DNA of 64,000 nucleotides from Streptococcus sp. 29896 (GCF_032594915.1 NZ_CP118733.1:1364001-1428000); one strand, 5' to 3'; positions 1 through 8,624 are shown, counted from the stretch's first letter. Notes: a model not told the origin generated them from the letters alone. A program made the numbers and translations.

Positions 1-3000
1 TTTGGATTGCTGTTTCTGAAGAGATGGTACAGATCGAGTGTATAGGTTCCCGCATCTTTTCTCTCAACAAAGTAACGGCTCTGATCTGCTACAAGCTCAA
101 TATCTGACTCTTGGTACAAACCAGAATCATCAGAAATCGTCCACTCGTAGCCCACTCTTGTTGTCAAACCATCATAGGTTTTCTCCTGCTTTTGTCCTGT
201 AACTGTAACCGTAACAGGTTGCTTGGTGACTAAGAGACTACCTGCTTCATAGGTAATCTTGTAGAAATCCTGACTCAGATTTGCAGCACCACTTGTCCGA
301 CCTGAACTTCGGCTAATCCGTGCTTCTTTTGGAATCGTTTGGCTCGAACCTGCATTTGTTTGACTACCATCATAAGCAATAGACGTCAGACGATCCGTTG
401 GCTTGAGTCCATCGACCAGTGCTAAATCAGACAATCCGCTGCTAACCAAGGCAGTTCCATCATAGACTTTTTGCTTATCTGCAGCCCGAATCAAGAGATT
501 CTTCTGATAGTAGAGATTGATGGTAATCTCTTGGCTCTGGTTGATTTGGTAGTAAATTTTATTTTCTACCTGCTGATGATCGATCGAGTGATGGTAGCTA
601 TAGCCTTCAATTCCCGGTCGTTGAACAATGTAAGCAGATGGACGCTTTCTCGTTACATAAAGTGGATTAATTCCTGGAATTGGATTGCCATCCATATCCA
701 GATAGTTGACTCGAATATGCGCAGTATCATAATCACTATATCTGAAGGTCAGGATATTTTTTCGACTATCAGATGTGAAATAAATCTGCTGGACATCATC
801 CAAGGCAAAATAATCTGTCGCCAACATGCTTTCTGTCACTCCTACTTGAGTGCGCATGTGTTGCTTATCGACTTCTACCGGTCTTTCTTTAGCAAAGATA
901 AATCCAGCTTCAACATCTATGACGCGTGTTGGAGCCACTTCAATCGCCTCATTACTTGCCAAAACATAACGTATCGTGTAGGTGATGTTTTGTGTATTCG
1001 GCGTGTAATAGAAAGTAATGAGATTTTCTCCATAGTGTAGAGATACCGTTTGCCGGAGTTGGTCTGGCAAGTATCCCGGTATACCTTTCGCACGAACCGT
1101 AACATTTTGCCCATTTTGAAGACTCGGATCTTCTACCAACAAATCAGGAGACAATTGTCGCGACGTATTGTGCTCGAGATAACGAACACGATAGGTAGTT
1201 GCAATTGGATTCCAACGAGCGTAAAGGGTAATATTGCCTGTAACCGGTCGATTCCAATCATACAAAGTTCCTCCAGTACGCTCAGTGTACCATCCCATAA
1301 AGCGATGATTATCCAAACTAGGCGCACCAGGGTTGTAGACTTTGTTGTACTTTGGAACAGTCATACTGTCAAATTGTCCCTGGCCACCATTGGTATCAAA
1401 GCTGACCGTGTAATCAGGTTTTTCCCAATTTGCATATACAACTTTGTTTTGACCGTACATTACAGTCCACTGTACTGGTACATTAAAAGTTTCATCTTCA
1501 TACCAACCACGCCAGATAAAATCACTATCTACTCCAGCTGGTCTAGTTGGCTCTTCACTATAGGATGGTGAACTGATATCTCGACCGAATGGAAGATTTG
1601 GAATTGATTTGATAATTGAACTTCCATACACATAATCCAGAGTAAAGCTATTTCGTTTATAGTAGAACCGAAAAGTCTTACTACCATTGCTCTCAGTGGT
1701 GCCCTTGTAGCCACCACTTGGGGGTGATGTTAACTTTGTAAATCCGAAAATTTCTTTTTGAGTCACATTACCCATGGAATATAATTCTTGGCTAAATCGA
1801 GTAGCAACTTGATACAAATTCGGATTATTTGCATCCTGAAGCCAGTACTCCACTTTATGCTTGGTACCTTTAAAACTAAACTGAGCTCTTAATTGAACAG
1901 TATTTTTATTATCAGCACTTTCCACTACTTCCGGTGTCAGTTCAAACCGTTTTGTAGAGTATACAGGTCTATTCTTTCGTAAATCATCCCATCCAATAAA
2001 ATACCATCCTGTTCCATCACGGTGCGGTCTCGGATTTCCAGATAAATAAACTTCTCTAGGATTATCAACTGATGAAGGCCATATACTTGAAAGATCTTGG
2101 CCAACAACAACTCCCCTCAAACGATACTCGCTACCTCTATAGGTTTGACCGTTTATCGAAATCCGAGGCAGTCCTTTGATATAAGCATCAAATCGTGGAT
2201 CTTCTACGTCAAAGACAATATCATAGCGCTTCAATCGATAATAGACGACTAGTGAAGCTGTGCCGTCTTCGGTAATGACCGTAGTAGATCCTTGATTTCG
2301 CTCTGTATCCAACTCATAGTAGAAAGGCATATCTGTCAAACCTGGCTGACTGGAAGCCGTAATTGTCTCACCTACAAAGGCTTGGGCAGTCTTGGTCTGA
2401 TGATAGACTGTCACAATCTGCTGTGAGGCGTTATTATACATCTCCCGCATGTAGACAATTTTGAAATCAACTTTCTTGCGTTCCCATTTTGCATAGAGTT
2501 GAGTATCTTTGTCCAAGACCACGGTCCCAGACTTGGCTGTTCCTGTGAAATTTGGATTGTCATACCATCCTCTAAACTCAAAACCTGGTTTAATCGGCTG
2601 GATACTTGTTATGGAGACCGTCGTTCCATATGGAGCGACGAGCGGTTCGATATAGGAACCACCTTGACTATCGTAATACAAGCGTGCATCTAATCGTCTA
2701 TAATAATGAACTAATTCCTGACTTCCTGTATTATCCAAAGTCAGACTGTCTGCACGTTCAAACTCCATATATGGAAATGCGAGAATTTGGGGTTCGACGG
2801 GACTTCCAACCATACCGTGCCCCTTGACTTGGTGGAAAGTGGTATACCCACTTCCTTGCAAGTCTCTTACCTTATAGACGAATGTAAACTCGGTGTTGGC
2901 AGGCTTGTAGGCTAGGCGCATCATAACTTGATGATCTTCCGTACCATCTAATCCATCCAATCGTTGCAAATCTCCACGATTGATACTTAACTGACTGCGT

Positions 3001-4289
3001 TCTGCATAGTAAATCGTATCTGAAGCCAGTGAATCCTTTTCAAGCAATTTAGTAGATTCAGGCGGAGTAATCAGATGCGGTAAATCCCGCTCTTCTAATT
3101 GAAAAATCTCCGTGTCAAAGACAACTTCTTCCTGAGATGTTTGACTGACGTAGTAATATTGCACCCGTACAGTATAAATGGAAATCGGACTGAATACTCC
3201 ATCCAAGATCATATCACCTATTACCGGCGTTTCAGCAGTTACAAATTCTCCTGTTTCTCTATTCACCCAACCATCGAAACGGAAACCTTCTTTGAAAGGT
3301 GCCTGTGGTAATTCTCCCAACTTAGCATTGTCTGTCTTTTCAATCAGGTTTGAAATTTCTTGCTCTTTGCCTTCAAGGTCTTGGTAGATGAACTTGACGG
3401 TATGGTAGTCTTTGTCATCAATGGTCACACGATTAACTGTTCGGTTGTCCGACGACAAGAGACCATAAGTTGAAAAGCCCTTGGCTTCAAAACGAATGCT
3501 TGAAACCTCATCTGCTTCTTTTTCCTCTTCAACCGGTAAAAACTCTGGCTGTTCTTGATGTTCTTCTTCAAAGTGGACAGCCATCAGCCCTTGATTGGCT
3601 GGCAAATGGAAGGTGGATTTATAGTCAATCCGAATATCCATCGGCTTTTGAGGCTGTATTTTTTGCCCATTATACTCCAAACTGATGTCATAGAATCGAG
3701 CTTCTGCCACAGCATCCTTGTCCTCTAAAGCCTCTTTAGTCTTGTCTAGGAAAAAGGCATACTCCTGAGAATCTTGATTCAATTCTTTGACCTGAATCTC
3801 TGTTCCGACTGGAAGAAGAGCCTCTTGCTCAAAGTCAGCATGAAGGGTCCAATTCTTATCTTCAAAGACCAAGCTGCCTGCATCGAGATATTTGATTTCT
3901 TCCTCAGGCGGACTGGCTTCTTCAGGGACCATTTTGGTTCTTGCTTCTGTCGATACGGTTGATTCTGCTGGACTGGTTTCAGTAGCTGCAGGGGTCTCAA
4001 CTGCTGTTGCTTCTGTATTAGAATCGTGCTTTACAGCTTGCTCATTAGCTTGCTGACCTATTAGCGGATCTTGTCCTTCAATTTCTGATAAGGTGGACTG
4101 TTCTGAATTCTCTTCCTGTTTTTCAAGGTGTATCCCATCCTGTTCCTGCGCCTGTTGTTGCTCAAGCGTTATTGCTGGCAAAACCAGGGCATAGGTTGTT
4201 ACGAAAACAACCACAGTGGCAAGGAATACAAGAATTCGACGATACTTGGTACCTTTTATTGCAGAGAATAGTTTTCTTAATAAGTCCAT
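1..4289 (-). CDS. Giant InlB-repeat surface adhesin, C-terminus cut by window edge
   Basis: The frame opens at an ATG with GGAGGG five bases upstream and stays open to the left edge, so at least 1,429 codons are present and the C-terminus (where an LPXTG anchor is expected) is missing. Residues 1-45 form a basic start plus a hydrophobic segment ending ALVLPAITLE, a signal type known from streptococcal pilus-like and adhesin proteins. An acidic Gln/Glu/Thr-rich stretch follows to about residue 125. The middle carries several Listeria-Bacteroides (InlB B) repeats, recognisable by FDGW, FRGWYDNP, FIGW, WRGWYED and FMGWYTE motifs, then MucBP-like segments, and near the edge a YDG-type module (KVYDGTALVSSG, EKTYDG). 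The role is probably adhesion or host-matrix contact; ligand unknown. It lies downstream of a signal peptidase gene, probably in one operon. Confidence 0.88.
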   Translation of the reverse strand, partial: MDLLRKLFSAIKGTKYRRILVFLATVVVFVTTYALVLPAITLEQQQAQEQDGIHLEKQEENSEQSTLSEIEGQDPLIGQQANEQAVKHDSNTEATAVETPAATETSPAESTVSTEARTKMVPEEASPPEEEIKYLDAGSLVFEDKNWTLHADFEQEALLPVGTEIQVKELNQDSQEYAFFLDKTKEALEDKDAVAEARFYDISLEYNGQKIQPQKPMDIRIDYKSTFHLPANQGLMAVHFEEEHQEQPEFLPVEEEKEADEVSSIRFEAKGFSTYGLLSSDNRTVNRVTIDDKDYHTVKFIYQDLEGKEQEISNLIEKTDNAKLGELPQAPFKEGFRFDGWVNRETGEFVTAETPVIGDMILDGVFSPISIYTVRVQYYYVSQTSQEEVVFDTEIFQLEERDLPHLITPPESTKLLEKDSLASDTIYYAERSQLSINRGDLQRLDGLDGTEDHQVMMRLAYKPANTEFTFVYKVRDLQGSGYTTFHQVKGHGMVGSPVEPQILAFPYMEFERADSLTLDNTGSQELVHYYRRLDARLYYDSQGGSYIEPLVAPYGTTVSITSIQPIKPGFEFRGWYDNPNFTGTAKSGTVVLDKDTQLYAKWERKKVDFKIVYMREMYNNASQQIVTVYHQTKTAQAFVGETITASSQPGLTDMPFYYELDTERNQGSTTVITEDGTASLVVYYRLKRYDIVFDVEDPRFDAYIKGLPRISINGQTYRGSEYRLRGVVVGQDLSSIWPSSVDNPREVYLSGNPRPHRDGTGWYFIGWDDLRKNRPVYSTKRFELTPEVVESADNKNTVQLRAQFSFKGTKHKVEYWLQDANNPNLYQVATRFSQELYSMGNVTQKEIFGFTKLTSPPSGGYKGTTESNGSKTFRFYYKRNSFTLDYVYGSSIIKSIPNLPFGRDISSPSYSEEPTRPAGVDSDFIWRGWYEDETFNVPVQWTVMYGQNKVVYANWEKPDYTVSFDTNGGQGQFDSMTVPKYNKVYNPGAPSLDNHRFMGWYTERTGGTLYDWNRPVTGNITLYARWNPIATTYRVRYLEHNTSRQLSPDLLVEDPSLQNGQNVTVRAKGIPGYLPDQLRQTVSLHYGENLITFYYTPNTQNITYTIRYVLASNEAIEVAPTRVIDVEAGFIFAKERPVEVDKQHMRTQVGVTESMLATDYFALDDVQQIYFTSDSRKNILTFRYSDYDTAHIRVNYLDMDGNPIPGINPLYVTRKRPSAYIVQRPGIEGYSYHHSIDHQQVENKIYYQINQSQEITINLYYQKNLLIRAADKQKVYDGTALVSSGLSDLALVDGLKPTDRLTSIAYDGSQTNAGSSQTIPKEARISRSSGRTSGAANLSQDFYKITYEAGSLLVTKQPVTVTVTGQKQEKTYDGLTTRVGYEWTISDDSGLYQESDIELVADQSRYFVERKDAGTYTLDLYHLFRNSNP

Positions 4290-4447
4290 TTTTTCCCTCC
4301 TTTCTATCTAAGATATGTTGATGTAGTGCTATCTTCTATAAAGATTCCCCCTTTTATCTTTTATTCCAAGATGCCTTCATCTCGGTTCCAAATCACCTAA
4401 CCAATCACGGTTAGTTTGACTGTCATGAAAACAAGTGGTCTGCTCTG

Positions 4448-5041
4448 CTATTCTAATAAACCAAAGTCAGACATAGGCCATACCTTAAATACCAGCTTCC
4501 CTACGATTTGTTCTTCAGCAATCGTTCCAATAGTCGTGTTACGCGAATCAATGGACGATTTTCGGTTATCTCCCATCACGAACAAACGGCCATCTGGAAC
4601 TTGATAGGGCAAGTCGATATTGGTCTCTCCAAAATCCTTATCCTTTATGTATGGTTCATCTAAGAGCTGGTCATTTACATAAACATTTCCTTCTTCGTCC
4701 ATATCCACCCATTGTCCTGAATAGGCGATGACACGCTTCACCAAGATATTGTTGTTGTAGTAAAAGGCGACTATATCTCCTTGTCGAAAACTGCTTCCCT
4801 TGACCGAAACAACAATATCTCCATTATCTAGACTGCCCTTCATGGATTGCCCATAAATGCGCAAAATCGGCAGATACAAGACTGCGACCAAAACCGCGAC
4901 GGCTGCCACGACGATCAACATGAAGATTGTACTCTTTATCGTCGATAAAAAATTTCTCTTGTACTTTTCTTCTCGATAGGCCTGAGCAATCTCCTTGGAA
5001 GAGGGTAAGACGATTGGTTCTTTCTTACTGGCTTTCTTCAT
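4448..5041 (-). CDS. Type I signal peptidase
   Basis: Membrane-bound serine protease that removes Sec signal peptides. One transmembrane segment lies at about residues 38-60. The catalytic Ser-Lys pair is visible as S66 in GQSMKGS and K102 in ILVKRVI, and the family MGDNRxxSxDSR box is present near the C-terminus. At about 197 aa it has the short Gram-positive form. I chose the ATG (5041); in-frame GTG and TTG codons at 5053 and 5050 are alternatives, and no ribosome site clearly decides. It overlaps the upstream coiled-coil gene by 17 nt, so the two are translationally linked. Position directly before a giant adhesin suggests a dedicated processing enzyme, as in pilus loci; that is inference. 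Confidence 0.9.
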   Translation of the reverse strand: MKKASKKEPIVLPSSKEIAQAYREEKYKRNFLSTIKSTIFMLIVVAAVAVLVAVLYLPILRIYGQSMKGSLDNGDIVVSVKGSSFRQGDIVAFYYNNNILVKRVIAYSGQWVDMDEEGNVYVNDQLLDEPYIKDKDFGETNIDLPYQVPDGRLFVMGDNRKSSIDSRNTTIGTIAEEQIVGKLVFKVWPMSDFGLLE

Positions 5042-5294
5042 GTATCTCAACACTCTTTCGTTCTATATTTTCAAGATAGAGATTTGCAGCTTTTTGGGCT
5101 TCCTCGAAAATAGCGGTCACACCAAGCGCTGCTTCTGCTAGCGTTCCAGCAGATGAGTAAACAATCTGTCTATCCGCCAACGCTTTCTCCAATTCTGCAA
5201 CTCGCTCTGTCAATCGATCAATTTCTTTACTTTGCGCTAATAAGATTTCGAGCAATTCCAAGCGCTTCAATTTTTTTAACTCTTTATCAGCCAT
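5025..5294 (-). CDS. Small coiled-coil protein of unknown function
   Basis: An 89-residue charged protein. Residues 1-40 are rich in Lys/Glu/Leu with heptad-like spacing (LKKLKRLELLEILLAQSKEI and the VAELEKAL segment), typical of a coiled coil. The rest is a mixed helix-forming region. No signal peptide or membrane segment is seen, so it should be cytoplasmic. Good ribosome site GGGAG before the ATG. It is first in the cluster with the signal peptidase and the giant adhesin and follows a well-formed promoter. I do not recognise a biochemical function; a structural or scaffold role for export is only a guess. Confidence 0.75.
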   Translation of the reverse strand: MADKELKKLKRLELLEILLAQSKEIDRLTERVAELEKALADRQIVYSSAGTLAEAALGVTAIFEEAQKAANLYLENIERKSVEIHEESQ

Positions 5295-5381
5295 ATTGAT
5301 CTCCCATCCCTAAGTCTATTCTCTAAATTGATGGACAATATAAATAAAACCTATAACGATATATTAATTTTTGGTTTGATT

Positions 5382-5410
5382 ATAATATCATATTTTATGT
5401 GCATTTTCAA
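5382..5410 (-). promoter_or_regulatory. Promoter of the coiled-coil/signal peptidase/adhesin cluster
   Basis: On the minus strand: TTGAAA (-35), 17-base spacer, TATTAT (-10), followed by about 90 nt of leader to the coiled-coil gene. A shifted TATAAT three bases downstream would give a 20-base spacer and is less likely. Confidence 0.55.
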
Positions 5411-5414
5411 AGAA

Positions 5415-5459
5415 TTATGCTCTCCAAATCAAAGTTTTATTTATCCATAAACAGTGCAT
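5415..5459 (-). CDS. Possible 14-residue peptide ORF
   Basis: A minus-strand ATG preceded at 7 nt by a full-strength AGGAGGTG opens a 14-codon frame (MHCLWINKTLIWRA). It lies between the regR terminator and the promoter of the adhesin cluster. It is not like known SHP or Rgg pheromones. It may be a real micro-peptide, a leader, or the ribosome site and start left from a decayed gene. Confidence 0.25.
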   Translation of the reverse strand: MHCLWINKTLIWRA

Positions 5460-5495
5460 ATTTTTTCACCTCCTAAACCATAGGAAAAGTTGCAA

Positions 5496-5518
5496 CAAAA
5501 AAAGAGCCAGTTGGCTCT
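5496..5518 (-). terminator. Intrinsic terminator after regR
   Basis: Stem AGAGCC / GGCTCT with a 4-base loop followed by a run of seven T on the minus strand, directly beyond the regR stop codon. Confidence 0.8.
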
Positions 5519-6517
5519 CTACTTGGTCGATTCCTTCCACTGAGTCGTGCATTCAATGACACGATGAATCGGTTCTTGGTTTTGATCTCTCAATTGACTA
5601 ATAAGGGTCTCTGCTGCACTTTCCCCCACTTTTATCCCATCATGAACAATGGTTGAAATGGCTGGTGTAGAAAAATCCGTCCATTCACTATTTTCAAATC
5701 CAATCAATCCTGTCTTTGGAAAAGCAATTTCCATCTTCTTCATCAGGTGATAAACATGTGGCAGCGCCCAAATATTAATAACAACAATCAGGGTTTCCTT
5801 ATCCTGGTCCAAATGCTCTTGCAAAAAAGCTTCCACTTCATCATCTGAAAAGACCTGGTCAGCTAGGATATATTCTGAAAATGTTTTGTTTTTATCTGTC
5901 ACAGCATCAACAAAGCCAGCAACTTTTTCCAGTCTGGTCGAAAGTCGGCCTGTCTCTGCAGAAATCAAGATAAATTCTTCGTAGCCTTTGTCAATCATTT
6001 GACTAACAGCTTCATAAACGGCGTGGTAAAGATCGGACTTGACCCAACTCGAACGATGTTCAAAGATTTGACTGTCAAAAAAGACCAAGCCACCTGTTTG
6101 TTGCAAAAGATTACTGTATTTCCGAAGGGTTGCACTAGGCTGGATGATAAAACCTTCTACCCCTTGTAACAACATGGAATCTAAGATTTTTTCTTCCTCT
6201 TCTACTTGAAACTGGCTTTTTCCCAGCAAGACTTGGTAGCCCTGTTTCCGTGCTTCTTGCTCAATACCCGCAATCACTTGACTGGTGATGGGATGTTCAA
6301 TCTCACCAACTAAGACACCGATTAAGCCCGTTTTTTTCGAGTTCAAGCTCCTTGCCAATGCACTCGGTCGGTAGTTGGTCTCCTTGATAACGGCTTCAAT
6401 CCGCTCTCTGGTCTCAGACGACATTTTCTCAAACTTTCCATTCAGATAGAAAGAAACTGTTGTTTTTGATGTTTGAGCTAGTTGTGCTATATCTTTGATG
6501 GTTAACTTCCTGGTCAC
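5519..6517 (-). CDS. regR: LacI-family repressor, RegR-like
   Basis: 332 aa. An N-terminal LacI helix-turn-helix (LTIKDIAQLAQTSKTTVSFY, with the hinge helix around SALARSLNSKKT) is followed by a periplasmic-binding-protein-like effector domain (GVLVGEIEHPITSQVIAGIE). Start is GTG with GGAGGGG eight bases upstream. Its neighbours ugl and a mannose-family EIIA match the hyaluronate/chondroitin-use locus controlled by RegR in pneumococcus and other streptococci, where it represses GAG breakdown genes. The effector is expected to be a GAG-derived sugar; this is from family knowledge. Its own terminator lies immediately downstream. Confidence 0.85.
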   Translation of the reverse strand: MTRKLTIKDIAQLAQTSKTTVSFYLNGKFEKMSSETRERIEAVIKETNYRPSALARSLNSKKTGLIGVLVGEIEHPITSQVIAGIEQEARKQGYQVLLGKSQFQVEEEEKILDSMLLQGVEGFIIQPSATLRKYSNLLQQTGGLVFFDSQIFEHRSSWVKSDLYHAVYEAVSQMIDKGYEEFILISAETGRLSTRLEKVAGFVDAVTDKNKTFSEYILADQVFSDDEVEAFLQEHLDQDKETLIVVINIWALPHVYHLMKKMEIAFPKTGLIGFENSEWTDFSTPAISTIVHDGIKVGESAAETLISQLRDQNQEPIHRVIECTTQWKESTK

Positions 6518-6635
6518 CCGCTCTTCCCCTCCTTCATAAGGGATATTATATCACAGGATAGCGTTTGACTCTACAATTACTTATTTATGTAAGGAACGAC
6601 ATAAGTTTTTGATGAATAGTTTCTTACCTGATAAC

Positions 6636-6662
6636 AAGAAAAAAACACGCCAAAGAGCGTGT
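6636..6662 (-). terminator. Intrinsic terminator after ugl
   Basis: Minus strand: ACACGC, 6-base loop, GCGTGT, then seven T. It separates ugl from regR, so regR is transcribed on its own. Confidence 0.8.
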
Positions 6663-6670
6663 CCTTCAGT

Positions 6671-7861
6671 TTATTTCCAGAAAGATTGCCAATCTTTTGT
6701 AAATCGAACCAGGGCTTCCAGGTAGAAATAGTCTCCAAAGATGGTTCCTTGATTCACACCTTTGGATTCTTGCCAAGAATAGACTCCCTGTAACAAGAGT
6801 GGTTCACCCGCTACCAGTTGGCTGTTACGATAGTTGGTCAGGATGGAACGCAACATATCGTGCATGGCATAGCGATAGGTCTCCTTGTCTTCATCAACTT
6901 CTGGAAGGTATTTCAACATCTCATGCATACCACAAATGGCGATTACTGTTGCTGACGAATCCTTGGCCTGATCGTCTCCATCTCCAAATAAGAGGTCCCA
7001 GTACGAAACATGATCTTCTGGTAATTCATTTAAGAAATAGTCGGTCACACCCTTGAAGAGGTCGATGCACAAGGGGTCCTTGAGGCCTCCATAAGTCAAG
7101 CTGGTTCCATAAATCACCCAAGCCTGGCCTCGTGCCCAAGAAGAATCATCGCTGAATCCTCTTCTAGTCACACCATGTAAGGGGTGCCCCGTTGCAGGAT
7201 CAAAGTAGAAGGAACGGAAGGTCGATGAATCACTACGAATCACGGTCTTCACTGATGTGTGAAAATGCTGGCGTGCTATTTTAAGATAAAGCTGCTCACC
7301 AGTTTCTTTGTAAGCAAAAAAGAGGAGTTGAAGGTTCATCAAGCCTTCAATCATCAGACGGTACTCTGCAGCATCCCCTACTTCACCAAGTGCTTGAATA
7401 AATTGCCCCTTTTCTTGATAGCGGTCTGCTAAGGCTTGAGCAGCCAACAAGGCTGTTTCACGAGCCTCAAGACTCCCTGTTGAACGGTAATCCGCCACAC
7501 AAGAAAGCTGGTAAAGCAAGCCAATATGATGGGATGGAGCTACTGGGTGCTGGTCCAAATACTCCCGCATCAGCTTGCTATACTCCTGCCCCTTGACTTT
7601 GAAATAGTCATCCTTAGTCACATCATAAGCCAACCAAATCAAACCTGGCCAAAAGCCATTGGTCCATTTTAATTCTTGATGGGGACTATAGAGATAGTCA
7701 TTAGTATAAGAGGATGGAAAACCACCATCAAACCGCTCACAATTCAATCGCACTTGGTCCAAAGCCTGGGTCAAGGCATCCTCTAAATCACTTTTGGTCA
7801 AAAGAGGATGTTGCTTGTACTCTTCTGATCGAAAGATCGGGTCAATCCATATTTCTCTCAT
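6671..7861 (-). CDS. ugl: Unsaturated glucuronyl hydrolase (GH88)
   Basis: 396 aa, typical length for GH88. The enzyme hydrates the vinyl-ether of unsaturated uronic acid at the end of disaccharides made by hyaluronate or chondroitin lyases, releasing an amino sugar for catabolism in the cytoplasm. Family signatures: WTNGFWPGLIWLAYD near residue 65 and the GDGDDQAKDSSATVIA block near residue 300, with the conserved catalytic-site Asp residues. The ATG at 7861 has GGGGAG seven bases upstream; an in-frame codon further up lacks a ribosome site. It follows the EIIA gene by 36 nt, and that gap holds a perfect palindrome that looks like a LacI-family operator. Partner lyase and permease genes are absent here. 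Confidence 0.9.
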   Translation of the reverse strand: MREIWIDPIFRSEEYKQHPLLTKSDLEDALTQALDQVRLNCERFDGGFPSSYTNDYLYSPHQELKWTNGFWPGLIWLAYDVTKDDYFKVKGQEYSKLMREYLDQHPVAPSHHIGLLYQLSCVADYRSTGSLEARETALLAAQALADRYQEKGQFIQALGEVGDAAEYRLMIEGLMNLQLLFFAYKETGEQLYLKIARQHFHTSVKTVIRSDSSTFRSFYFDPATGHPLHGVTRRGFSDDSSWARGQAWVIYGTSLTYGGLKDPLCIDLFKGVTDYFLNELPEDHVSYWDLLFGDGDDQAKDSSATVIAICGMHEMLKYLPEVDEDKETYRYAMHDMLRSILTNYRNSQLVAGEPLLLQGVYSWQESKGVNQGTIFGDYFYLEALVRFTKDWQSFWK

Positions 7862-7879
7862 TCTATTTCTCCCCATTAC

Positions 7880-7893
7880 GTAAAACGTTTTAC
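7880..7893. promoter_or_regulatory. Perfect palindrome, candidate LacI-family (RegR) operator
   Basis: GTAAAACGTTTTAC is a 14-bp perfect palindrome with the central CG typical of LacI-family operators. It sits between the EIIA stop and the ugl ribosome site. Assignment to RegR is inferred from the adjacent gene only. Confidence 0.45.
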
Positions 7894-7897
7894 CCAC

Positions 7898-8275
7898 TCA
7901 CAAGCTTTGGATGGCATTTTTGCCATTGTTAACCAGTTTACTCACTAGTTCATCCAAATCAGAATTTAACTTCAAAAAATTCGCTTCCAACAACATAGAC
8001 AGGTTTAGACCCGTCACCAAACGTGACTCCACATTTGGAAATTTCTCTTGTACTACTCCTATAGACTTGAAGGGAATTCCCACCATCAAGTCACTCAAAA
8101 ACAAGACAGATTCTTGTCCTAAAACCGCTTGTTCTAAGGCTTCTTCCAGTTGTTTCACAGTCGTACCTTCACAGAAATCAATGGCTTGAAGTCCTGTATT
8201 GTCCCCCGTAATCAACTCTAAGGCCTGCAAAAATCCACTGGCTAACTGACCATGTGCGACTAGAATGATTTTCAT
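7898..8275 (-). CDS. PTS mannose-family EIIA component
   Basis: 125 aa. EIIA domain of mannose/N-acetylgalactosamine-type phosphotransferase systems: receives phosphate from HPr on the His in the N-terminal VAHGQLASGF motif and passes it to EIIB. The conserved FLSDLMVGIPF region is present. Start at the ATG with GGAGGG four bases upstream rather than the ATG four codons earlier. In other streptococci this gene heads the GAG disaccharide PTS operon (EIIA-ugl-EIIB-EIIC-EIID); here only ugl follows, so its EIIB/C/D partners must be elsewhere or lost. Confidence 0.85.
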   Translation of the reverse strand: MKIILVAHGQLASGFLQALELITGDNTGLQAIDFCEGTTVKQLEEALEQAVLGQESVLFLSDLMVGIPFKSIGVVQEKFPNVESRLVTGLNLSMLLEANFLKLNSDLDELVSKLVNNGKNAIQSL

Positions 8276-8293
8276 GGTTCCCTCCATTTTCTA

Positions 8294-8308
8294 GTTTTAC
8301 CGGTTAAC
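8294..8308. promoter_or_regulatory. Imperfect palindrome before EIIA gene, candidate operator
   Basis: GTTTTACCGGTTAAC, centred on ACCGGT, lies about 20 nt upstream of the EIIA start. It resembles LacI-family operators, and RegR/KdgR-type control is plausible but untested. Confidence 0.4.
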
Positions 8309-8365
8309 TTATACCCTTATTGTAAGCTAGTTATCTTGCCTTGTCAATACTTTTTCAATATTTTC

Positions 8366-8379
8366 TGTAAGCGTTTCAT
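8366..8379. promoter_or_regulatory. Possible cre (CcpA) site
   Basis: TGTAAGCGTTTCAT lies about 90 bp upstream of the EIIA gene. The left half and centre fit the cre consensus; the right end deviates at two or three positions. A GAG-use operon is a natural target for catabolite repression. Confidence 0.3.
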
Positions 8380-8557
8380 TTCAAGTAACAAACTAGTTTT
8401 CTTTTGTATTGATTTTCATATACATTTACATAAATAAAGACAGTATTATAGAGCAATTCACAGGAATTTGTCTGTTGTTTACTATACAAAACAATCGATT
8501 TCTCAACCTGTTTACTAGCTGCCCATCCAGAAAAAAATCTAATCTGACTATTAGAAT

Positions 8558-8601
8558 GGTTTGACTGGAAAGTCAAACCTTGTTATAGCTAGTATAACAA
8601 G
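8558..8601. repeat. Two abutting perfect inverted repeats
   Basis: GGTTTGACT/AGTCAAACC (4-base loop) runs straight into CTTGTTATA/TATAACAAG (5-base loop), sharing one base. A short T-run follows on the plus strand, but no plus-strand gene lies to the left. The 383-bp gap between EIIA and the PH-domain gene otherwise holds the EIIA promoter region and no credible ORF. Confidence 0.5.
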
Positions 8602-8624
8602 CCTTTTTCAGCCATGGGGGGAAA

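Noticed and set aside
471-1571. Plus-strand open frames opposite the giant adhesin
   Set aside because: The minus frame is open through the whole region with recognisable domains; the plus frames have no ribosome sites or family features.
8376-8576. 66-codon minus-strand frame upstream of the EIIA gene
   Set aside because: No ribosome site, overlaps the hairpin pair, and the sequence looks random.
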